Source: Thermorudis peleae (GTDB lineage: Bacteria > Chloroflexota > Chloroflexia > Thermomicrobiales > Thermomicrobiaceae). Taken from it: 64,000 bases of DNA. The stretch is from assembly GCF_000744775.1 (NCBI RefSeq), contig NZ_JQMP01000003.1, positions 930,001 to 994,000 on the forward strand. Direction: 5' to 3'. Below the pieces are notes generated by a model. That model saw nothing but the letters and a program-made list of their open reading frames with translations, was not told the DNA's origin and did no database searches. The translations under genes and the position numbers were made by a program. The number at the start of each line of letters is the position of its first letter. Position 1 is the first letter of the stretch. Below are positions 57,637-64,000 of the stretch, one piece after another.

Positions 57637-58293
57637 TTATACATGGGGCAGCGAGACAACATCGGGATGCGCCACGCTCTGCTGTTCGTTTGCAGCTGTC
57701 CGGTAGAGGCCGTGGTGGACGATATACGCTTCGACCGCTGGTGGGACGAAGTACCGGATGCTGCGCCCTTCGGCAACGCGTTGCCGGATATCGCTTGACG
57801 CGATTTGAATGAGGGGCACAGAAACGAGGATGACACGTCCGCGTGCTGCTGGCACCGCTTGGTAGAGCGCGTCGAGATCGACGGAAACGCCAGGTCGCAT
57901 GGCTACTGCAAGAAACGCCTGCTCGGCAACGCGCTGAGGTTCGTGCCAGGTGGGTAGCCCAGCTAGGGAATCCTGTCCCATCAGGAAGTAGAGCTCATCT
58001 TCTGGATATTGCTGACGCAGCAGGGCCAAACTATCGGCGGTATAGGAAGGGCCGGCTCGCTGGGCATCGACATAGGAAATCGCAAAGGCTGGCTCATCAA
58101 GCAGCGCAAGCTGGAGCATTGCAAGCCGGTGCTGAAGTGGTGTAATCGGCCGTCCCTGTTTATGTGGTGGCGTATGGGCAGGCAAGAAGAGCACAGCGCT
58201 AAGCTGCAAGTGCTCGCGAAATGCCTCAGCGATAATTAAGTGTCCGTGGTGTACTGGGTCAAATGTCCCACCAAAGATACCCAGCCGCCCCAC
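57637..58293 (-). CDS. nadD: Nicotinate-nucleotide adenylyltransferase
   Basis: 218 residues. The nucleotidyltransferase motif GIFGGTFDPVHHGHL is at the N-terminus, FLMGQDSLAGLPTWHEP in the middle and the ISSxxIR-type motif IASSDIRQRV near residue 165. It makes deamido-NAD from nicotinate mononucleotide and ATP. It is followed by secD on the same strand with a 51-bp gap. Confidence 0.96.
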   Translation of the reverse strand: MGRLGIFGGTFDPVHHGHLIIAEAFREHLQLSAVLFLPAHTPPHKQGRPITPLQHRLAMLQLALLDEPAFAISYVDAQRAGPSYTADSLALLRQQYPEDELYFLMGQDSLAGLPTWHEPQRVAEQAFLAVAMRPGVSVDLDALYQAVPAARGRVILVSVPLIQIASSDIRQRVAEGRSIRYFVPPAVEAYIVHHGLYRTAANEQQSVAHPDVVSLPHV

Positions 58294-58399
58294 ATGCTCC
58301 CCCTCGTACAGCGTTCATGCTTGCGCTTATGGCAATCCTACTCGCATCATCAACGACTGTGCACGCCGTGTGCACGGATGCTGAGGAAAAAGGACGCCT

Positions 58400-59206
58400 A
58401 TGGAAGAAGATCGTTGGGAACCGCCACGCTCTACGGTTACTCCCGTTTCATCACCTTCGCCTCTGCGTCTCGAACGTGGAGACCTTCCCCTCTGGCTCCT
58501 TGCCGTGCTCCGGATCGTGCTTGCTGGCGTGTGGCTCAGCGCTGGTCTTGTGCCGCGGCTGGAACTCGCCCTTTGGCTGTTGCTGCCCCTTGCGGTCGTC
58601 TTGCTGGCTGGCGGTCTGCTCCCACGGTCTCCAATCCCATTGGCCCAGCGCCCGCTCTGGCTCGTTGATGCTGCGATGCTGATGCTCGTGTTACCAGTTG
58701 CCGCGATCAGTTTTGCGGTGGTGACGTCAGCTCGTCACTCATTCCTTCCATCACTCTGGCTTGCACTCCTGCCGGGCTTCGGGATGACGGTCTTGGTTAC
58801 TGCAGGCTTGGGCGTTCTTGTACGAATCGTCGACGATCCGTTGGAACGGTTCCAGTATGCGCTGCCGGTTCTCACGACCATCCCGCTGCTCTTGCTTGGC
58901 GAGCCTGGCCGTGTGAGCCAATTTGGTGTGCTCGCAGGCATTGGGACAGTCGTTGCGGGAGGACTTGGCCTCATCCTGCCGTTGTTTTGGAGTCCTCTCA
59001 TCGCGAGCATAGGCAGTATTGGCCTGCTTGCGCTGTACTGCCTCAGCGCATTTGTCCTTGGAAGTGCGCCGTGGCGAGGGATACCGCCCCTGCTCGCTTT
59101 CTTTCAGCTTGCCCCCATTGTCGCGTGTGTGCTCTTTATCCTTGTAACGTTCTGGAACGAGCCACTGCTCTTGCCAAGGCGCTTGGCAAAGCGACGACGT
59201 CACTGA
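58400..59206 (+). CDS. Hypothetical polytopic membrane protein
   Basis: 268 residues with about eight hydrophobic segments and no domain I recognise. The N-terminal 25 residues are hydrophilic and the C-terminus is strongly basic (LPRRLAKRRRH), which would place it on the cytoplasmic side. AAGGA is upstream of the ATG. It stands alone, divergent from nadD and convergent with gyrA (18-bp gap). Confidence 0.75.
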   Translation: MEEDRWEPPRSTVTPVSSPSPLRLERGDLPLWLLAVLRIVLAGVWLSAGLVPRLELALWLLLPLAVVLLAGGLLPRSPIPLAQRPLWLVDAAMLMLVLPVAAISFAVVTSARHSFLPSLWLALLPGFGMTVLVTAGLGVLVRIVDDPLERFQYALPVLTTIPLLLLGEPGRVSQFGVLAGIGTVVAGGLGLILPLFWSPLIASIGSIGLLALYCLSAFVLGSAPWRGIPPLLAFFQLAPIVACVLFILVTFWNEPLLLPRRLAKRRRH

Positions 59207-59224
59207 AACAGCCAGTGTGTGAGG

Positions 59225-61699
59225 CTACTCACTGTGGCCGTTACCGGTCCATGCGGCCTCGACGTGGCCATCGTTTGCAGGATCGGCGAGTGCGAGTGCT
59301 GCCACGGTATCGCCCTCTTCAAGGCGCATCAAGCTGACCCCCTGGGCGGCGCGGCCGAGTTGGGGAACCTGCGCGGCCTGAATGACAATGACCTTCCCCC
59401 GAGCGCTCATAATGATGATGCTTTCAGTGCCAACGATGACGCGAGCGCTGGCAAGTGCGCCGGTTTTCGCTGTGACCTTTGCTGCCATAATCCCGCTGCC
59501 GCCACGTCCTTGACGCCGGAACTCACTCAGCGGCGTTCGCTTGCCGTAGCCGTGCTGGGAGACGACGAGCAGGTCAGCGTTTGGGCGGCTCAAATCTGAC
59601 GCAATCACAGCGTCGCCGTCCTCAAGCCGGATGCCGATGACGCCAGCAGCTTGGCGACCCATTGGGCGGACGTCGCTTTCTGGGAAACAGATGGCTTGTC
59701 CGTGAGCCGTCACAAGGACAATGTCGTTATAGCCGGTGGTGAGGAGCACCCAGGCCAGTTCGTCACCGTTTTCGAGGGTAATAGCCAGAATGCCGCTCGA
59801 GCGAACGGAGGCGAATTCCGACAGTGCCGTCCGCTTCACACGACCTTGCCGTGTTACCATGAACAAATAGCGCACCTCTTCTAATGAGGAAATCGGTACG
59901 AGAGCGGTTACCTCTTCATCCTGCTGAATGTTGATGAAATTGACAATCGGCATGCCGCGCCCAGTGCGGCTCGCTTCCGGAAGGTCGCGAACTGGCAGCT
60001 GATAGGCACGACCGCGGTTGGTGAAGACGAGCAAGGTATCGTGTGTCGTCGCGGTAAGAACATGCCGGATCCGATCTTCCTCGCGAACTTGCATGCCATT
60101 AACGCCTTTGCCACCGCGGTGTTGTGTGCGGTACGAGCCGTTGGGATGGCGCTTGATGTACCCGCGTTCAGTCAGCGTCACGAGGACGGGGATCCGCGGG
60201 ACAAGTTCGTCGTCCGTCAAATCCTCCACGGTTTCTTGGATAATGGTGCGTCGTGGATCGCCATACTGCTCTTTCAGTTGTGTAAGCTCGGTCTTGATCA
60301 GGGCAAGCACCCGCGACGGATCAGCGAGAAGCGCTTCCAGCTCTGCAATGCGCGCAAGAATCTGTTGATACTCTTCTTCGATTTTCTGTCGCTCGAGTGC
60401 AGCAAGCCGGCGAAGCTGCATCTCAAGGATGGCGTTCGCTTGGATTTCGGTCAGCTGGAAACGTGCCATCAAATTCGTGCGTGCATCTTCCGCTGATCGT
60501 GATTCGCGGATCGTGCGGATGACATTGTCGAGTTGATCGAGGGCGCGCTTCAACCCTTCGAGAATGTGGGCGCGGCGACGGGCTTGCTCAAGCTCAAACG
60601 TCGTGCGGCGGCGAATGACGGTCTGCCGGTGCTCGATGTAAAGCTGCAGCAAGCGCTTGAGGGTGAGAACCCGCGGTTGGGTGCCATCAACCAAAGCGAG
60701 CATGTTCACGCCAAACGTCGTTTGAAGCTGCGTGTGCTTAAAGAGGTTGTTGAGGACGACGCGCGGCTGGGCGTCGCGCTTGAGCTCAATGACGATGCGC
60801 ATGCCGTTGCGATCGGATTCGTCACGGAGATCGTGAATACCTTCAAGTTTGCCGGCCTTGACAAGCTCCGCGATACGCTCGATGAGCACGGCCTTGTTCA
60901 CTTGATACGGGAGTTCGCTGACGATGATCGCCTGGCGCCCTCGACTTAATTCCTCGATGTGTGTCTTGGCCCGGACAACAATGCGCCCACGACCAGTAGC
61001 GTAGGCAGCGAGAATGCCTTCGCGCCCAAGGATGATGCCGCCGGTCGGGAAGTCTGGACCAGGCAGATACTGTAACAGTTCTTCGACGCTCGCCTCAGGA
61101 TGATCGATGAGGTAGATAATGGCATCACAGGCTTCGGCAAGGTTATGGGGTGGAATGTTGGTTGCCATGCCCACAGCGATGCCCGAAGCACCGTTCACGA
61201 GCAGATTCGGCAGCCGTGCTGGCAGGACTGTTGGTTCGCGCGCGCTGTCGTCGTAGTTTGGGATGAAGTCGACCGTTTGCTTTTCAATATCGGCGAGCAA
61301 TTCTTCAGCGATTGGTGCTAGCCGTGCCTCGGTATACCGCATGGCGGCGGCACTATCGCCATCGATTGAGCCGAAGTTGCCTTGTCCGTCAATGAGGGGA
61401 TAGCGGAGCGTAAACGGCTGCACCATTCGTACGAGTGCGTCGTAGACGGCGCTATCGCCGTGAGGGTGATATGACTTCAGTACCTCACCAACGATGCCAG
61501 CGCTCTTGCGGTACTTCGCTGTTGGGCGCAGGCCCATTTCATGCATGCCATAGAGGATGCGCCGCTGCACTGGCTTGAGCCCATCACGGACGTCCGGGAG
61601 AGCACGCTGCACAATGACGCTCATGGCGTAATCAAGGTAGGAGCGGCGCATTTCTTCTTCGATGCTTACGTGCTCGACCCGACCGATTTCTGCACTCAT
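59225..61699 (-). CDS. gyrA: DNA gyrase subunit A
   Basis: 824 residues from the ATG at 61699 ([20 protein letters not shown]); the frame opens 50 codons earlier without support. The N-terminal region [21 protein letters not shown] and the catalytic Tyr in [11 protein letters not shown] are present. The quinolone-region sequence is [15 protein letters not shown]. The GyrA box is QHRGGKG, one residue off the usual QRRGGKG. Six beta-pinwheel blades follow. It cuts and rejoins DNA in negative supercoiling together with GyrB, which is not in the window. Confidence 0.97.
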   Translation of the reverse strand: MSAEIGRVEHVSIEEEMRRSYLDYAMSVIVQRALPDVRDGLKPVQRRILYGMHEMGLRPTAKYRKSAGIVGEVLKSYHPHGDSAVYDALVRMVQPFTLRYPLIDGQGNFGSIDGDSAAAMRYTEARLAPIAEELLADIEKQTVDFIPNYDDSAREPTVLPARLPNLLVNGASGIAVGMATNIPPHNLAEACDAIIYLIDHPEASVEELLQYLPGPDFPTGGIILGREGILAAYATGRGRIVVRAKTHIEELSRGRQAIIVSELPYQVNKAVLIERIAELVKAGKLEGIHDLRDESDRNGMRIVIELKRDAQPRVVLNNLFKHTQLQTTFGVNMLALVDGTQPRVLTLKRLLQLYIEHRQTVIRRRTTFELEQARRRAHILEGLKRALDQLDNVIRTIRESRSAEDARTNLMARFQLTEIQANAILEMQLRRLAALERQKIEEEYQQILARIAELEALLADPSRVLALIKTELTQLKEQYGDPRRTIIQETVEDLTDDELVPRIPVLVTLTERGYIKRHPNGSYRTQHRGGKGVNGMQVREEDRIRHVLTATTHDTLLVFTNRGRAYQLPVRDLPEASRTGRGMPIVNFINIQQDEEVTALVPISSLEEVRYLFMVTRQGRVKRTALSEFASVRSSGILAITLENGDELAWVLLTTGYNDIVLVTAHGQAICFPESDVRPMGRQAAGVIGIRLEDGDAVIASDLSRPNADLLVVSQHGYGKRTPLSEFRRQGRGGSGIMAAKVTAKTGALASARVIVGTESIIIMSARGKVIVIQAAQVPQLGRAAQGVSLMRLEEGDTVAALALADPANDGHVEAAWTGNGHSE

Positions 61700-61751
61700 T
61701 GCTCTATGCGAACCTTTGCTCTGATTCGATGCCTCTGCCTCAACCCGGGCA

Positions 61752-61780
61752 AGTATAGCATAACCTTGTCGACTTTGCCC
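61752..61780 (-). promoter_or_regulatory. Probable promoter of gyrA
   Basis: A consensus TATACT at 61757-61752 on the minus strand; the best -35, GGGCAA at 61780-61775, is weak. It lies about 53 bases before the gyrA start. Confidence 0.45.
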
Positions 61781-61861
61781 GAAAAATCTAACGCTTGGCC
61801 CGAAGACCCTCGACCATTGGGCAAGACACGCTTCGACCGGGGTGATCAACTCCGATCGCGA

Positions 61862-62854
61862 TCATCGTTCACCTGTTCGCTTTGCCGGAGATTCCGGGTG
61901 AAGCACGGGTGCCACTTCATGCTGCATGTCCGAGCTGACCAGTTCCGCTGGGATAGCCCCCCAGCTTTCAGGTTGTGAGACGAAGGCTCGTTCGGGGTGG
62001 GGCCACACGCGCTGGAGCATCGTCCATTGTCCTGGATCGGTGCGGATCATACTCTCCAGGACCCGGGCGATTTGGTGCATCGCGTTTGTCAAATCGATGT
62101 CTGGATTGCCAGTCCGCGTGAGGATGATCTCCGGCAAGATGTAGACCACTGACTTCCTTGTCCCGCGGCGTACGGTGAACGCTGGAACCAGAGCTGCGCC
62201 AGTGCGCAGCGCAAGCACCGCGGGTCCAACCGGCAATGGCGCGGGCGCGTCGAAAAACGGGACAAGTTTGGCATGTCCGGTAACGTCCCGGTCACCGGTC
62301 ACCAACAGGATGCCGTTCTGCCGCAACAATCGAAGAATCGGCAAAACTGATGATGCGCCGGGGGGAAGGACGGTGATCCCCAAGGCGGAACGGAGGGTTG
62401 TGAGATAGCGGAAAAGTGCCGGAGGGTGCACTTGTTCGGCAATGATTGCGCCCTGATAGCCGAGCATGGCCGGGTACTGGGCAACGACGTTGAAGTTTCC
62501 AATATGTGCCGAAAGCACAATAATGCCTTTCCCACGGGCACAGGCGCGCTCGAGATGCTCTTGACCGTGTAATTCGATGAGGGTAGGAAGGCGTGTGCGA
62601 TCAAGAAGGCGAAGGCGTTGCAGGTCATAGTAGTTCATTGTGGCGGAAATAAAAACGCGGGCGGCTTGGTACTCGCGCCAGAACCAGGAACGCTCTGGCG
62701 CGACGTGGCGTAGATTGTCAAGCACTGCGCGTCTCGTCCGGAATTTAACACAGAAGAGGACAACGCCGATTGCACGGCAGATCCAATACGCAAGTGGTGT
62801 TGGCACAATTGGCGTCAGGATTGCTCCAATGCGCATGCCGATGAGCAATCCCAT
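61862..62854 (-). CDS. Lysophospholipid acyltransferase, LpxL/HtrB or PatA family
   Basis: 330 residues. An N-terminal membrane anchor is followed by the acyltransferase motif VLSAHIGNFNVVAQ (H-x4-N/D type) near residue 115, GILLVTGDRDVTGHAKLVPFF near 185 and GAALVPAFTVRRG. The end holds ESMIRTDPGQWTMLQRVW, typical of the family. Close analogues are PatA proteins that acylate mannosyl-phosphatidylinositol in Actinobacteria; LpxL is less likely in a bacterium without lipid A genes in view. The upstream inositol-phosphate synthase favours PatA. AAGGGTAAGG precedes the start; it is 8 bp after the unknown gene upstream. Confidence 0.88.
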   Translation of the reverse strand: MGLLIGMRIGAILTPIVPTPLAYWICRAIGVVLFCVKFRTRRAVLDNLRHVAPERSWFWREYQAARVFISATMNYYDLQRLRLLDRTRLPTLIELHGQEHLERACARGKGIIVLSAHIGNFNVVAQYPAMLGYQGAIIAEQVHPPALFRYLTTLRSALGITVLPPGASSVLPILRLLRQNGILLVTGDRDVTGHAKLVPFFDAPAPLPVGPAVLALRTGAALVPAFTVRRGTRKSVVYILPEIILTRTGNPDIDLTNAMHQIARVLESMIRTDPGQWTMLQRVWPHPERAFVSQPESWGAIPAELVSSDMQHEVAPVLHPESPAKRTGER

Positions 62855-62862
62855 ATGCTGCC

Positions 62863-63564
62863 TTACCCTTCATCTCGGAATTCAGGCAATACCACTTCAG
62901 CTGGAGCTGGCCAAAGCGCTCGTTCGGGATACCACTGAGGCCAAAAGTTACGAAGCACCTCTTCGATGCTCTGGCCAAGCATTGTGAGTCGTTCAGTCGG
63001 TTGTTCCGGAAGTGGACAGAGGTGGAGCAACACGCTCTGCCATCCGGGGCGGAAAGCTGCTGTAGCGAACCATACCGGCACAGCATTGTCAAGCAATGCT
63101 TCAGGAAGGGCGAGACGCGTCGGAGCGCGAAAGAGAAGGAAGGGCCGGTCACGAGCTGGCCCAACCATCGGCAAGCGCTCGAGGACCCAGACCGTTGGCT
63201 TGCTCTGGTAGGTATGGAGCGCAATCAGGCGAGGGAGAAGCTGCCATGCTCCCAGGGTGAGCGTAAGGAGATGTATTGAATGGGGAGCTGTCGACTGGAG
63301 GAGCTGAAGCGCATGCTCATGGTGTGGCACGACATACGGGATTACGGCTTCATCCGAGCGGGAAGCCAGTTGCTGCGTTGCCCGCTGCACGCGTCTGTGT
63401 GTCGTCTGGAGCGTGCGCACCGCAGCGTGGATTTCGGGTGACGTTGATGGCTCATGCAGGACGTAGGAGAGATTGAGGGCAAGAGCCTGCTTGATGGGAT
63501 CGAGAACGGAAAGCGTGCGCCGCTGACAGGTGCTGAAGCATGGCAAGAGTCTGCTCCAGCTCAT
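62863..63564 (-). CDS. Hypothetical protein between ino1 and the acyltransferase gene
   Basis: 233 residues that I cannot assign. The middle part reads like a Rossmann-like or acyltransferase-like alpha/beta protein (IHLLTLTLGAWQLLPRL, then PVWFATAAFRPGWQSVLLHLCPLP) and the end, EEVLRNFWPQWYPERALW, resembles the tail of LpxL-type acyltransferases, but the usual HxxxxN/D motif is not visible. No signal peptide or clear TM. The start is weakly supported. Gaps of 21 and 8 bp to its neighbours make it part of the same operon. Confidence 0.7.
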   Translation of the reverse strand: MSWSRLLPCFSTCQRRTLSVLDPIKQALALNLSYVLHEPSTSPEIHAAVRTLQTTHRRVQRATQQLASRSDEAVIPYVVPHHEHALQLLQSTAPHSIHLLTLTLGAWQLLPRLIALHTYQSKPTVWVLERLPMVGPARDRPFLLFRAPTRLALPEALLDNAVPVWFATAAFRPGWQSVLLHLCPLPEQPTERLTMLGQSIEEVLRNFWPQWYPERALWPAPAEVVLPEFRDEG

Positions 63565-63585
63565 CGCTGCCAGCGGCGCAATGCC

Positions 63586-64000
63586 TTAGCTTTCCGCGAG
63601 CAACCGCCGTGCTCGCTGTGCTGTCGTCTCGCGGATGAATGCCTCGACCATCTCACGTGCCTCTTCATCGCGGTACTGGACTGGTGGGGACTTCATGAAA
63701 TAGGCACTTGGTCCGATCAGTGGCCCAGCAATACCAGCATCCAGCGCGAGCTTCGCACAGCGGATTGCGTCAATGACCACGCCGGCTGAGTTGGGAGAAT
63801 CCCAAACCTCGAGTTTCAACTCAATGTTCAGCGGCACTTCGCCAAAGGTTGTCCCTTCGATTCGGATGTGGCACCACTTCCGGTCTTGGAGCCAGGGCAC
63901 GTAGTCACTTGGGCCGACATGGATGTTTTCTTCTGACAATGGCTGATCGAGGATGCTCTGGACGGCTTGCGTCTTCGAAATCTTCTTTGACTCAAGCCGT
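63586..64000 (-). CDS. ino1: Myo-inositol-1-phosphate synthase, C-terminal part (5' end outside window)
   Basis: The last 137 residues are visible and run off the right edge. [55 protein letters not shown] and [13 protein letters not shown] are diagnostic of the family, which turns glucose-6-phosphate into inositol-1-phosphate with NAD. This supports synthesis of inositol lipids or inositol thiols. It heads a compact minus-strand cluster with an unknown protein and a PatA-like acyltransferase. Confidence 0.94.
   Translation of the reverse strand, partial: RLESKKISKTQAVQSILDQPLSEENIHVGPSDYVPWLQDRKWCHIRIEGTTFGEVPLNIELKLEVWDSPNSAGVVIDAIRCAKLALDAGIAGPLIGPSAYFMKSPPVQYRDEEAREMVEAFIRETTAQRARRLLAES

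Noticed and set aside
1-64000. tRNA or rRNA genes, insertion sequences, prophage
   Set aside because: I scanned the intergenic gaps and saw no tRNA cloverleaf with a CCA-end region, no rRNA, no transposase and no phage structural genes. A covariance-model scan would be needed to exclude a tRNA fully.

Overview
The window comes from a GC-rich bacterium. The gene set (Thermus-like isocitrate dehydrogenase with a long C-terminal extension, inositol-phosphate synthase next to a PatA-like acyltransferase, SecD/SecF, a fused homocysteine methyltransferase/methylene-THF reductase) and the codon use suggest a thermophilic Chloroflexota, probably class Thermomicrobia. This is inference from gene content; no rRNA or phylogenetic marker set was available to settle it.

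Layout. 1-3152: a truncated S9 peptidase (minus) and an amidohydrolase (plus). 3176-15668: one enormous CRISPR array; by hand count 185 copies of a 30-bp repeat and 184 spacers, read as transcribed right to left, with its degenerate end at 3176 and its leader side at about 15669. No cas gene lies anywhere in the window. 15669-16635: gene-free, G-rich on the minus strand, with hairpins and short direct repeats. 16636-21472: M24 peptidase, GGDEF protein, MFS exporter. 21473-23023: a 1.55-kb gene-free region dominated by hundreds of bases of tandem GGTTGA-type units in two opposing arms, in which three copies of a 73-75-bp hairpin cassette are embedded; this is the most novel-looking structure here. 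23024-33714: acyl-CoA ligase, short-chain dehydrogenase, alanine dehydrogenase, Xer-type recombinase, glycyl-tRNA synthetase, ParB, CPBP protease, and an anti-sigma/ECF sigma pair. 33888-50538: mostly plus-strand housekeeping genes (methionine/folate enzyme, L19, RNase HII, YraN, M20 peptidase, MoaB, HisS, PIG-L deacetylase, MoaA, M24 peptidase, O-antigen ligase-like protein, CocE hydrolase), then GpmI (minus) and IlvD. 50618-64000: mostly minus strand: purK-purE-icd, an FAD enzyme with secF-secD, nadD, gyrA, and an inositol-lipid cluster that runs off the right edge; one small plus-strand membrane protein lies between nadD and gyrA.

How the parts work together. The array is a record of virus exposure: several spacer pairs are identical, or match the same viral gene at the protein level while differing at wobble positions, so the host has repeatedly met related viruses. 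The rplS-rnhB-yraN-M20-moaB-hisS run is tightly packed and includes translational overlaps. icd-purE-purK looks like one operon from a good sigma-70 promoter. The ECF sigma and its membrane anti-sigma overlap by 4 bp and sit behind an ECF-type promoter that suggests autoregulation. The right-edge genes (ino1, an unknown 233-residue protein, a PatA-like acyltransferase) suggest synthesis of acylated inositol-containing lipids.
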